Source: Pectobacterium sp013449375
GTDB lineage: Bacteria > Pseudomonadota > Gammaproteobacteria > Enterobacterales > Enterobacteriaceae
Assembly (NCBI RefSeq): GCF_048593165.1
Contig: NZ_CP184271.1
DNA: 64,000 nucleotides
Strand: one strand, 5' to 3'
Shown here: positions 53,710 through 63,418 of the stretch, piece after piece
Numbering within the stretch: position 1 is the first letter of the stretch
Layout: every line of letters begins with the position of its first letter
Program-made: the position numbers and the translations under genes
The notes under the pieces: generated by a model
The model's input: only the letters and a program-made list of their open reading frames with translations
Database searches by the model: none
Told to the model about the DNA's origin: nothing

Positions 53710-54195
53710 ATGAAATACGATACTTCCGAACTGTGCGATATCTACCACGAAGAGGTGAATGTTGTTGAACCTCTGTTCTCTAACTTTGGCGGGCGTACTT
53801 CATTTGGTGGCAAAATCACCACGGTGAAATGTTTTGAGGATAACGGCCTGCTGTTCGATCTCCTTGAAGAGAACGGCCTGGGGCGCGTGCTTCTGGTCGA
53901 TGGCGGGGGCTCCGTGCGCCGCGCGTTGATCAACGCGGAAATCGCTCGGTTGGCGACGCAAAACGAATGGGAAGGCATTGTCGTTTATGGCGCGGTGCGT
54001 CAGGTTGACGACTTGGCTGAGCTGGATATCGGTATTCAGGCGATGGCAGCCATTCCGGTCGGCGCCAGTAGCGAAGGCATCGGCGAAAGCGATATTCGCG
54101 TCAACTTCGGTGGCGTGACCTTCTTCTCCGGTGACCATTTGTATGCCGACAACACCGGTATTATTTTGGCGGAAGACCCACTGGATATTGAATAA
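53710..54195 (+). CDS. rraA: Regulator of ribonuclease E activity A
   Basis: A 161-residue trimeric protein that binds RNase E and lowers its activity. It opens MKYDTSELCDIYHEEVNVVEPLF and has the VLLVDGGGSVRRALINAEIA and GIVVYGAVRQVDDLAELDIGIQA blocks. An upstream TTGCCA-N18-TATACT promoter (about 53650-53680) may serve it independently of menA. Confidence 0.96.
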   Translation: MKYDTSELCDIYHEEVNVVEPLFSNFGGRTSFGGKITTVKCFEDNGLLFDLLEENGLGRVLLVDGGGSVRRALINAEIARLATQNEWEGIVVYGAVRQVDDLAELDIGIQAMAAIPVGASSEGIGESDIRVNFGGVTFFSGDHLYADNTGIILAEDPLDIE

Positions 54196-54289
54196 TAGCG
54201 TTGAATTGTCAGGGATTGATGGCGTCGAGCGATGATAATGGGTAGATCGTAAAGATGTGGTAAATACATCCTTGTACCCTCGAGCCGCG

Positions 54290-54385
54290 CAATATGAATC
54301 TCATCCTGAGATTCACCCTTACAGGGCCGTCGCAAGCGACGTTCAAAAGCGTCACTGACGCTTTTGTCCATGGCGCGGACGCTTT
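54290..54385 (-). repeat. Multi-hairpin repeat, copy B
   Basis: On the minus strand: GTCC-N7-GGAC; AAAAGCGTC-AGT-GACGCTTTT (54345-54365); GAAC then CGTCGC-TT-GCGACG (54328-54341); GGCCC and AGGG; then GAATCTCA-GGA-TGAGATTC (54296-54314). It follows rraA in the 3' gap before zapB. Compared with copy A the linkers are conserved and the last two stems have different sequences. Confidence 0.8.
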
Positions 54386-54452
54386 ACTCTTGTATCCCAT
54401 TATCACCGTTCTACTTCAGTGAAACAGGCTTCTTAGGCTGTCAAAAGCCCTA

Positions 54453-54692
54453 TTAGACTTCTTCCATTTTGCCTAACAGCGCGCGTAAGCGCTCTTGCCA
54501 TACCACTTGCTCTTCTTTCAACTGTTCGTTCTCGCGCACCAGCGCATCACGTGAACTAGCTGCCGCCTGAACATCCTGCGACAGCGCGTTGTTCTGCTCT
54601 TTCAGCTCTTCAATTTCCATTTGCAACAGCGTGATGGTATCAATCGCCTGCTGAACTTTCGCTTCCAGCTTTTCAAACACTTCAAATGACAT
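54453..54692 (-). CDS. zapB: Cell division protein ZapB
   Basis: A 79-residue coiled-coil protein that joins the Z-ring through ZapA. The whole sequence is heptad-like and rich in Glu, Gln and Leu (FEKLEAKVQQAIDTITLLQM onward), with no globular domain. The length equals the family norm. It is on the opposite strand from rraA and divergent from glpF. Confidence 0.95.
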   Translation of the reverse strand: MSFEVFEKLEAKVQQAIDTITLLQMEIEELKEQNNALSQDVQAAASSRDALVRENEQLKEEQVVWQERLRALLGKMEEV

Positions 54693-54916
54693 TCTTCAAA
54701 CCCCTTTTAATCGCAACAAGGCAAAGATCGGTTAACGCTGGCCTTCGGACTCTGTAACCAACACCCAACGGTGTCGCCATCCGCCCGTAAACATAATCCT
54801 GACCGCAGGACGGCTGGCAAGACAGACCATAGCGAAATTGTATGTAGCCAACCGCCACCTGTCTAGCGCACATCCCCCACTACACGAGTGTGGCAGCTTT
54901 TCTAACGTAACACTAT

Positions 54917-55022
54917 CAGTACAAACCGAAAAACGGGCAGTACAAACCGAAAAACGGGCAACGCGAGTTGAAAAACAAGCTGCATAAACGGAAAAAGCGA
55001 GTGGCATAGACTGAAAACGACT
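54917..55022 (+). repeat. 21-bp tandem repeats, two perfect and three decayed
   Basis: CAGTACAAACCGAAAAACGG plus G occurs at 54917-54937 and identically at 54938-54958. Three degenerate units of 21-22 bp follow to 55022, all keeping the GAAAAAC-like core. The period is two helical turns. Confidence 0.8.
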
Positions 55023-55164
55023 CCTGTTCGCTTCCTCATTACTCCTATGGTGTTAATAAATTTAACCTGAGCGTTACTCTCAGCGGTGGACAAAAAACCA
55101 CCATGAGCCATTTTATAAGCGAATTCGCTCATTTTTTTGACGAACAACACACATTTTAATTTCG

Positions 55165-55186
55165 ATATTTCTCGATTTCGAGCATT
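55165..55186. promoter_or_regulatory. Candidate GlpR operator before glpF
   Basis: The palindrome CTCGA-TT-TCGAG lies at 55171-55182, in an AT-rich context with further TTCGAT (55161-55166) and AACGAT (55187-55192) half-sites. The TTCGA core and the place upstream of glpFK fit the glycerol-3-phosphate repressor. Confidence 0.55.
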
Positions 55187-55283
55187 AACGATAAATTCAC
55201 ATCATAAATACATTTAAAACAGAGGATGCCCCCAACGGTATCCTTAGACCTAAAACTCTGTACGTTACCTAGCAGGAAAAAAT

Positions 55284-56123
55284 ATGAGCCAAGCAGAACG
55301 TTCAACGCTAAAAGGCCAGTGTATTGCCGAATTTCTCGGCACTGGCCTGCTGATTTTCTTCGGTGTCGGCTGCGTCGCCGCATTGAAACTGGCGGGAGCC
55401 AGCTTCGGACAGTGGGAGATCAGCATCATTTGGGGGCTGGGGGTGGCGATGGCAATCTACCTAACCGCCGCGATTTCCGGTGCCCACCTCAACCCAGCCG
55501 TTACCATCGCGCTGTGGCTGTTTGCCTGCTTCGATGGGCGCAAGGTGGTGCCTTACATTCTGGCGCAGATTGCCGGGGCATTTTGTGCCGCCGCACTGGT
55601 CTACGGTCTTTATCACAATCTGTTCGTAGATTTTGAGCAGACCAACAACATGGTGCGCGGCAGTACGGAAAGCCTGAGTTTAGCGGGCATTTTCTCAACG
55701 TATCCGAACCCGCATATTTCCGTCATGCAGGCGCTGCTGGTTGAGACCGTCATCACTGCCATCCTGATGTGTCTGATTCTGGCGCTCACCGACGATGGTA
55801 ACGGCATCCCACGCGGGCCGCTCGCTCCCTTGCTGATCGGTATTCTGATTGCTGTCATCGGGGCGTCCATGGGGCCGCTGACCGGCTTCGCCCTCAACCC
55901 GGCGCGTGACTTTGGTCCTAAGCTGTTCGCTTTCCTAGCGGGCTGGGGCAAGGTCGCCTTTACTGGCGCGCGTGACATTCCTTATTTTCTGGTTCCTATT
56001 TTCGGCCCCATTATCGGTGCCTGTCTGGGCGCCTTCGGTTATCGCGCACTGATTGGCCGTAATTTGCCATGCGATGTCTGCGAACCCGAGGCAGAAACTA
56101 CCACACGTCGTGAAAGCCATTAA
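55284..56123 (+). CDS. glpF: Glycerol uptake facilitator
   Basis: A 279-residue aquaglyceroporin in the inner membrane. The two NPA boxes are at 70-72 (GAHLNPAVTIA) and 205-207 (GFALNPARDFGPK); the Asp after the second box is typical of glycerol channels rather than water-only aquaporins. It is 53 bases upstream of glpK in the same direction, so glycerol is phosphorylated as it enters. Confidence 0.97.
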   Translation: MSQAERSTLKGQCIAEFLGTGLLIFFGVGCVAALKLAGASFGQWEISIIWGLGVAMAIYLTAAISGAHLNPAVTIALWLFACFDGRKVVPYILAQIAGAFCAAALVYGLYHNLFVDFEQTNNMVRGSTESLSLAGIFSTYPNPHISVMQALLVETVITAILMCLILALTDDGNGIPRGPLAPLLIGILIAVIGASMGPLTGFALNPARDFGPKLFAFLAGWGKVAFTGARDIPYFLVPIFGPIIGACLGAFGYRALIGRNLPCDVCEPEAETTTRRESH

Positions 56124-56176
56124 ACTTAACGCCACGACCATCCTATTTCACGGTTAATCATTACAGGATTGGATTT

Positions 56177-57688
<1,512 letters not shown>

Positions 57689-57709
57689 TCCAGCCACAAA
57701 TATCAACAT

Positions 57710-57736
57710 CGGGCGCGTTTGTCGCGCCCGTTTTTT
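57710..57736 (+). terminator. Intrinsic terminator after glpK
   Basis: CGGGCGCG and CGCGCCCG pair around TTTGT and are followed by six T residues. It separates glpFK from glpX, so glpX may need readthrough or a promoter in 57740-57930. Confidence 0.9.
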
Positions 57737-57940
57737 CCCTCCCGCTCAACCGCCACGCTCCCCCGTTGTGATAAAATCGCAGCCACATCCTAATGTTGCT
57801 CGTTTAAGAACCGAGATACCGGGGCGACCACGGTGCGAGGCATCCCTGCGGGAACCTCATCACCGCGTTTCCCCTAAAATTCAGGCTTAAGTGACTAACA
57901 TAAGGCCACTCCTTTCCCGAACGACAACAGACAGGTATTT

Positions 57941-58951
57941 ATGAAACGTGAATTAGCCATCGAGTTCTCGCGCGTCACCGAAGCAGCCGCGCTGGCAGGC
58001 TATAAGTGGTTAGGTCGTGGCGACAAGAATGCCGCCGACAATGCCGCCGTACAAGCGATGCGCATCATGCTGAATCAGGTCAATATCAACGGTCAGATCG
58101 TCATTGGCGAAGGGGAAATTGACGAAGCACCTATGCTGTTCATCGGTGAGCAGGTCGGCACTGGCAAGGGCGATGCCGTAGACATCGCCGTCGATCCGAT
58201 TGAAGGCACGCGGATGACGGCAATGGGTCAGGCGAATGCGCTGGCCGTGCTGGCCGTTGGCGAAAAAGGCGCATTTCTGCACGCGCCAGACATGTATATG
58301 GAAAAACTGATCGTCGGGCCTGAAGCGAAAGGCGCGATTGACCTCAACCTACCGCTGGCAGACAACCTGGGTAATATCGCACTGAAGCTGGGCAAACCGC
58401 TCAGCCAGTTAACCGTGACGACACTGGCTAAACCGCGCCACGATGCCTGCATCGCGGAAATGCAACAGTTGGGCGTGAAAGTGTTCGCCATTCCAGACGG
58501 CGACGTGGCCGCATCCATTCTCACCTGCATGCCGGAGAGCGAAGTTGACGTGCTGTACGGCATCGGCGGCGCGCCAGAAGGCGTGATTTCAGCAGCAGTT
58601 ATCCGCGCGCTTGATGGCGACATGCAAGGACGTTTGCTGGCACGTCATCAGGTTAAAGGCGATAGCGCTGAAAACCGCCGTATCGGTGAAGATGAGCTGG
58701 CACGCTGCCGTCAAATGGGCATCGAAGCCGGCGATGTTCTCAAGCTTGATGATATGGCGCGTAACGATAACGTGATTTTCTCCGCGACCGGCATCACCAA
58801 AGGTGACTTACTGGACGGGATCGCGCGTAAAGGCAACATGGCCACCACAGAAACGCTGCTGATCCGTGGCAAATCCCGCACGATCCGCCGGATTAAATCG
58901 ACGCACTATCTGGATCGCAAGGATCGCACTCTGCACGAGTTCCTGCTGTAG
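57941..58951 (+). CDS. glpX: Fructose-1,6-bisphosphatase class II
   Basis: A 336-residue metal-dependent phosphatase used in gluconeogenesis, for example from glycerol. Motifs are GEGEIDEAPML near 60, the metal site VDPIEGTRMTA near 85, and YGIGGAPEGVISAAV near 207. Length and sequence match E. coli GlpX closely. It keeps the glpFKX order, but lies 250 bp from glpK behind a terminator. Confidence 0.97.
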   Translation: MKRELAIEFSRVTEAAALAGYKWLGRGDKNAADNAAVQAMRIMLNQVNINGQIVIGEGEIDEAPMLFIGEQVGTGKGDAVDIAVDPIEGTRMTAMGQANALAVLAVGEKGAFLHAPDMYMEKLIVGPEAKGAIDLNLPLADNLGNIALKLGKPLSQLTVTTLAKPRHDACIAEMQQLGVKVFAIPDGDVAASILTCMPESEVDVLYGIGGAPEGVISAAVIRALDGDMQGRLLARHQVKGDSAENRRIGEDELARCRQMGIEAGDVLKLDDMARNDNVIFSATGITKGDLLDGIARKGNMATTETLLIRGKSRTIRRIKSTHYLDRKDRTLHEFLL

Positions 58952-59030
58952 CTGACCACCGATCGGCAGACTGATTGTTTCACAGTTGTTAATAAATGGC
59001 GTATCGTAGATGCACGAATATTGGCGTCGA

Positions 59031-59108
<78 letters not shown>

Positions 59109-59126
59109 CAACAGGAGCAGAAAAAT

Positions 59127-59873
59127 ATGGCTGAATGGGTGACAGGCAAAGTGGTTCAGGTGGAAAACTGGACAGAAAGTCTGTTTAGCATTCGAGTTCA
59201 TGCGCCCACCGATGCATTCACTGCTGGGCAATATGGCAAACTGGCACTGGAGATTGAGGGTGAGAAAGTGCAGCGCGCGTATTCCTACGTGAATGCGCCC
59301 AGCGATCCCACGCTTGAGTTCTATCTGGTGACGGTGCCCGAAGGCAAGCTCAGTCCTCACCTGCATGCGCTACAGCCGGGCTCAGATGTCCTGATCGTCA
59401 AAGAAGCTGCCGGCTTTTTCGTGCTGGAAGAGGTTCCTGATTGTGAAACGCTGTGGATGCTGGCAACTGGGACAGGCATTGGACCGTATCTTTCCATTCT
59501 TCAGGAAGGTAAGGATCTGGAGCGCTTTAAGAACATCGTGCTGGTTCACGCCGCTCGATTCTCACACGATTTGAGCTATCTGCCGCTAATGCAGCAATTA
59601 CAGCAGCGCTACCACGGCAAGCTGCGTATTCAAACGGTAGTCAGCCGGGAAGAGGAAGCGGGGTCGCTGACAGGCCGCATTCCTCAGCTTATCAGCAACG
59701 GTTCGCTGGAAGCTGCCGTGGGCTTGCCGATGGATGCGGCAACCAGCCACGTCATGCTGTGCGGCAACCCACAGATGGTACGCGACACCCAGCTGTTGCT
59801 GAAAGAAGAACGGCAAATGACCAAGCACCTGCGCCGCAGACCCGGTCATATGACTGCCGAAAACTATTGGTAA
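59127..59873 (+). CDS. fpr: Ferredoxin/flavodoxin-NADP+ reductase
   Basis: A 248-residue FAD enzyme that reduces flavodoxin and ferredoxin with NADPH and is part of the superoxide response in E. coli. The FAD motif is QRAYSYVNAPSDP near 50, the NADPH motif is LATGTGIGPYLSIL near 112, and the C-terminus ends MTAENYW with the expected terminal Trp. The Shine-Dalgarno AGGAG lies nine bases before the ATG, just after the palindromic repeat. Confidence 0.96.
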   Translation: MAEWVTGKVVQVENWTESLFSIRVHAPTDAFTAGQYGKLALEIEGEKVQRAYSYVNAPSDPTLEFYLVTVPEGKLSPHLHALQPGSDVLIVKEAAGFFVLEEVPDCETLWMLATGTGIGPYLSILQEGKDLERFKNIVLVHAARFSHDLSYLPLMQQLQQRYHGKLRIQTVVSREEEAGSLTGRIPQLISNGSLEAAVGLPMDAATSHVMLCGNPQMVRDTQLLLKEERQMTKHLRRRPGHMTAENYW

Positions 59874-59890
59874 ACAACCGGTTATTTTAA

Positions 59891-60313
59891 TTAGCGGCGG
59901 AAGCGAAACGGCTCCGCCGCTGCGCCAAAGCGGTTTTCCCCTTTTGTGCCGAGAAAAACGCCGCAGTCGAGCAGCGTCATCACGACAATCAGGATCGGCA
60001 AGAAACGGCCAAGTCCCCACTGCCAGATGGATGAGAACATCGTCCAGTTCCCCGAAGCCAACATCCACGCCACCACTAGCAGCAGCGCCCACCAGCCGCT
60101 CTTATTGCGGTCGTGCAGCCGTTTCACCATAATCGCCGCCGTCGGCCACAGCAATACCACCAAACCAAACGCCGTCGATTGCGTATCCAGCCAGCTTTGG
60201 CCGGATAGCGTAAACAGCACCGCCATCAGCGCGACCCAAATGGCCATCCAAAGCCAGAAATCACGACGGCCAATGCGGCCTTTAAACGAGAAGCACCATT
60301 GCTGTAATGTCAT
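59891..60313 (-). CDS. yiiR: DUF805 family inner-membrane protein (YiiR-like)
   Basis: A 140-residue membrane protein beginning MTLQQWCFSFKGRIGRRDFWLW, the typical DUF805 opening with the GRIGRxxFW motif. It has four hydrophobic segments (about 20-40, 48-60, 75-87, 100-117). Its function is unknown. It stands convergent with fpr and divergent from yiiQ, the E. coli arrangement. Confidence 0.9.
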   Translation of the reverse strand: MTLQQWCFSFKGRIGRRDFWLWMAIWVALMAVLFTLSGQSWLDTQSTAFGLVVLLWPTAAIMVKRLHDRNKSGWWALLLVVAWMLASGNWTMFSSIWQWGLGRFLPILIVVMTLLDCGVFLGTKGENRFGAAAEPFRFRR

Positions 60314-60440
60314 TAACGATAACGTCCTGAATTATCGGCCTGTCTGACCGAATTAATCTGTATTTTACGCTGGCTGATTTTACCTCAACCGAGACAGTTG
60401 CCCGCAATCTTTACGCGATTTTTGTCAGCCACGTGCGATT

Positions 60441-60520
60441 TCTCACAACGACGTAGTTATTTTGACAACGACGTAGTTATTTTGACAACGACGTACTTGT
60501 TTTGACAACGACGTACAAAT
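60441..60520 (+). repeat. Four 20-bp tandem repeats upstream of yiiQ
   Basis: Four units with period 20 share the core ACAACGACGTA; units 2-4 begin TTTGACAACGACGTA. Each of these three contains the hexamer TTGACA. The core AAC-G-ACGT-A-GTT is nearly palindromic in the first two units, suggesting a dimeric DNA-binding protein. Confidence 0.85.
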
Positions 60521-60531
60521 GCCGCTTTAAT
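60502..60531 (+). promoter_or_regulatory. Candidate yiiQ promoter using the last repeat as -35
   Basis: TTGACA (60502-60507) in repeat unit 4 and TTTAAT (60526-60531) are separated by 18 bp, placing a start about 50 bases before the yiiQ ATG. Earlier repeat units would lie immediately upstream of the polymerase. Confidence 0.5.
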
Positions 60532-60591
60532 CAAACGTATTCCGCCGTTATTGACCTAGACATTTTATAAATGTGGCTAACCTGAATCCCT

Positions 60592-61191
60592 ATGACACGA
60601 AAACGCATCGCTTCACTGTTGGTTTTATCATCGCTGGTGCTGTACCAGACCCACGCGGGAGCCGATCCGACGTTCCCGCCCAAGCCCTCAGCCAATGCGC
60701 CGTACCTGCTGGCCGGTGCTCCAACCTTCGATCAAACCATCACGCAGTTCCGTTCCCGCTACAACCTGAGTAACCCAACGCTGCCAATCGGTGAATTTCG
60801 GGTTGTCGACACCGGTAATATCACCAGTATGCTGACTCGTGCCGCCAGCCGTATCAACGACCACCTCTATGCTTCAACCGCGCTGGAAAAAGGCACCGGG
60901 AAAATCAAAACGCTGCAAATCACCTGGCTACCGCAGCCACATAGCGATCAAGAGACCGCTGCGCGTCGTAAGCAGGCTATCGACTATATGGCCGCGCTGG
61001 CACGCACGTTCGCCCCATCGCTGACGGAAGAACAGAGCGTGAAAAAAGTCACCGAACTGCTGGAAAAGGGCAAAGGAAAGCGCTTTTATCCGCAAACGGA
61101 AGGCGCCTTGCGTTATGTTGTTGCAGATGATGGCGAAAAAGGGCTAACTTTTGCTGTTGAACCGATTAAGCTAACGCTATCTGAACCGTGA
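60592..61191 (+). CDS. yiiQ: YiiQ family (DUF1454) periplasmic protein
   Basis: A 199-residue secreted protein. The signal peptide runs to about residue 22 (SLLVLSSLVLYQTHAGA), and the mature part begins DPTFPPKPSANAPYLLAGAP. The family is defined by DUF1454 and has no assigned function. It precedes tpiA, as in E. coli. No catalytic motif is obvious. Confidence 0.9.
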   Translation: MTRKRIASLLVLSSLVLYQTHAGADPTFPPKPSANAPYLLAGAPTFDQTITQFRSRYNLSNPTLPIGEFRVVDTGNITSMLTRAASRINDHLYASTALEKGTGKIKTLQITWLPQPHSDQETAARRKQAIDYMAALARTFAPSLTEEQSVKKVTELLEKGKGKRFYPQTEGALRYVVADDGEKGLTFAVEPIKLTLSEP

Positions 61192-61370
61192 TCAACACGG
61201 TAATTCATGACGAAAAACAGAGCCACGGTCACATTTCGTCTCTATACTGTGGGCAGGTCATATTGCCTGACGGCAGTAAAATTTATGCGTAGATTCACTA
61301 ACGCATTGATTTATTAAACTTTACTTATTAATGCTTTGATTCATTCGCGATTCCGGCTGGAGGAAAAAAG

Positions 61371-62138
61371 ATGCGACATCCATTAGTTATGGGTAACTGG
61401 AAGCTGAACGGCAGCACTCACATGGTCAACGAACTGATCGCGGGTCTGCGTAAAGAACTCAGCACCGTTGACGGCTGTGGCGTAGCGATTGCACCACCTG
61501 CTCTCTATCTCGATCAAGCTAATCACCAACTGGCTGGCAGCCGCATTGCGCTGGGCGCACAGAATGTAGACGTGAACCTTTCCGGCGCTTTCACCGGCGA
61601 GACGTCTGCCGAGATGCTGAAAGATATCGGCGCGAAATACATCATCATCGGCCACTCTGAGCGCCGCACCTACCACAAAGAAAGCGACGAATTTATTGCG
61701 AAGAAATTTGGCGTGCTGAAAGATGCGGGCCTGATTCCGGTGCTGTGCATTGGCGAAACCGAAGCAGAAAACGAAGCAGGCCAAACGGAAGCGGTATGTG
61801 CACGCCAGTTAGATGCTGTGCTGAACACGCTGGGCGCGAAAGCGTTTGAAAACACCGTTATCGCCTACGAGCCAGTATGGGCTATCGGTACCGGCAAATC
61901 TGCGACCCCTGCGCAAGCGCAGGCCGTTCACAAATTCATCCGCGATCATATCGCCAAGCAAGATGCCGCGGTTGCTGAACAAGTTATCATCCAGTACGGC
62001 GGTTCTGTGAATGCAGCAAATGCCGCAGAGCTGTTCACCCAGCCGGACATCGACGGCGCGCTGGTTGGCGGTGCATCACTGAAAGCCGACGCCTTTGCCG
62101 TGATCGTGAAGGCCGCCGCCGACGCGAAACGTGGCTAA
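61371..62138 (+). CDS. tpiA: Triosephosphate isomerase
   Basis: A 255-residue glycolytic enzyme interconverting dihydroxyacetone phosphate and glyceraldehyde-3-phosphate. Active-site residues are Lys11 (GNWKLNG), His95 (IIGHSERR) and Glu167 (YEPVWAIGTGK), and the phosphate loop is YGGSVNAANA. The Shine-Dalgarno GGAGGAAAA is strong. It functionally follows the glycerol genes nearby. Confidence 0.98.
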   Translation: MRHPLVMGNWKLNGSTHMVNELIAGLRKELSTVDGCGVAIAPPALYLDQANHQLAGSRIALGAQNVDVNLSGAFTGETSAEMLKDIGAKYIIIGHSERRTYHKESDEFIAKKFGVLKDAGLIPVLCIGETEAENEAGQTEAVCARQLDAVLNTLGAKAFENTVIAYEPVWAIGTGKSATPAQAQAVHKFIRDHIAKQDAAVAEQVIIQYGGSVNAANAAELFTQPDIDGALVGGASLKADAFAVIVKAAADAKRG

Positions 62139-62180
62139 GCATTGACAGAAAACGGACGGACATCTGTTCGTCCAACAATC

Positions 62181-62256
62181 ACCACCTCCTGAGGAGGTGG
62201 TTTAAGGCTGACAATTAAAAAGCCGGTTCGCGCTGTTGCGCCAACCGACTTTTTTG
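62181..62256 (+). terminator. Two successive hairpins after tpiA
   Basis: The first is ACCACCTCCT-G-AGGAGGTGGT (62181-62201). The second, AAGCCGGTT-C-GCGC / GCGC-C-AACCGACTT with a run of T (about 62219-62256), is a good intrinsic terminator. The latter probably also serves the convergent aguA. Confidence 0.8.
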
Positions 62257-62311
62257 TGGCGAGCAAAATACTCGCCCTCTTCTTTTCAGCAATCTGCTAA
62301 CGGCGCAACGC

Positions 62312-63415
62312 TTACTTCGCCGAAGGAATTTGCTGCGTAATGCAGTGAATATTTCCCCCGCCCAGCAGGATTTCCCGCGCAGGCACGCCGCTAATCACGT
62401 AGCCAGGGAACATCTGTTGCAGCAGATCGCGTGCAACGTCATCCGTCTTTTCATCCAGCAGCGGGAAAATGATTTGCTGGTTGCTGATCAGGAAATTCAC
62501 ATAAGAACCCGCCAGACGCGAACCGGCAAGGCGCTCAACCGCATCACCGCTGTCCACGCCCTGCGCTTCCTCTTTGGTTGCATATAGCGGACCGGGGGCA
62601 GGCAATTTCCAGATTTTCAGCTCACGGCCTTGCGCATCCCGCGCCGCAGACAGCACGTCATAGGCCGCAACAGAGCGAGCGTACTGCGGATCGTTTTCAT
62701 CATCCGTCCAGTGCAGTGCGACTTCACCGGGGCGCACGAAACAGCACATGTTATCGATATGGCCGTCAGTTTCGTCGTTGTACACGCCTTCTTCCAGCCA
62801 GATAACCGTCGAGATGCTGAGGTAATCACGCATCAACTGCTCGATTTCCGCTTTGCTCAGGTGCGGGTTACGATTCGGATTGAGCAGGCACTCGGCCGTA
62901 GTCAGCAAAGTACCTTCACCATCGACATGGATCGAACCGCCTTCCAGAATCAGCGGCGCGGCATAGCGTGCAGCCTGATGATAGTCCAGCACCTGTGCCG
63001 CGACGTTCTCATCCTGACGCCAGTCTTCATACAGACCGCCCAGCTCGCCGCCCCAGGCGTTGAACTGCCAGTCGATACCCCGACGTTCCCCCGCCGCATT
63101 CAGCACAATGGTCGGGCCGGTGTCGCGCATCCAGGCGTCGTCGCTTTCCATTTCCACCAGCGTGACGCTCACCGGCATCACTTGTTGCGCATCCGCCATG
63201 TAGCGTGCAGGCACGCCCATGATAACCGGTGTTTTCTGAGCGATGGCTTCCGCCACGCGCGCGAACGTTTTCTGCGCCGGAACGCCCTGTTCACGCCAGT
63301 TGTCGGTACGATACGGCCAAATCATCCACACGGCATCATGCGCTGCCCATTCGGCGGGCATCGCAAACCCATCCTGACGTGGCGTGGTGAGATGAGGAGT
63401 AGCTGGCTGTGACAT
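62312..63415 (-). CDS. aguA: Agmatine deiminase
   Basis: A 367-residue enzyme converting agmatine to N-carbamoylputrescine and ammonia. It has WMIWPYRTDNWREQG near 30, DDAWMRDTGPTIVLN near 90, EGGSIHVDGEGTLLTTAECLLN, GHIDNMCCFV with catalytic-type Asp and His, and GGGNIHCITQQIP with the nucleophilic Cys358. It lies 3 bp after aguB on the same strand, giving the two-step route from agmatine to putrescine. Confidence 0.96.
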   Translation of the reverse strand: MSQPATPHLTTPRQDGFAMPAEWAAHDAVWMIWPYRTDNWREQGVPAQKTFARVAEAIAQKTPVIMGVPARYMADAQQVMPVSVTLVEMESDDAWMRDTGPTIVLNAAGERRGIDWQFNAWGGELGGLYEDWRQDENVAAQVLDYHQAARYAAPLILEGGSIHVDGEGTLLTTAECLLNPNRNPHLSKAEIEQLMRDYLSISTVIWLEEGVYNDETDGHIDNMCCFVRPGEVALHWTDDENDPQYARSVAAYDVLSAARDAQGRELKIWKLPAPGPLYATKEEAQGVDSGDAVERLAGSRLAGSYVNFLISNQQIIFPLLDEKTDDVARDLLQQMFPGYVISGVPAREILLGGGNIHCITQQIPSAK

Positions 63416-63418
63416 GAC

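Larger units (their letters stand above)
54693..55283. other. Long gap between zapB and glpF
   Basis: These 591 bases have no supportable gene. An open frame at 54902-55150 on the minus strand only translates the tandem repeat (repeating PVFRFVL-like words). The left part should contain the zapB promoter; the middle holds the 21-bp repeats; the right end holds the probable GlpR site and glpF promoter. Confidence 0.6.

Noticed and set aside
54902..55150. 82-codon minus-strand frame between zapB and glpF
   Set aside because: Its C-terminal half only translates the 21-bp tandem repeat; no domain and no credible ribosome-binding site.
60441..60520. Possible CRISPR array
   Set aside because: The units are directly adjacent 20-mers without spacers, and no cas genes are present.
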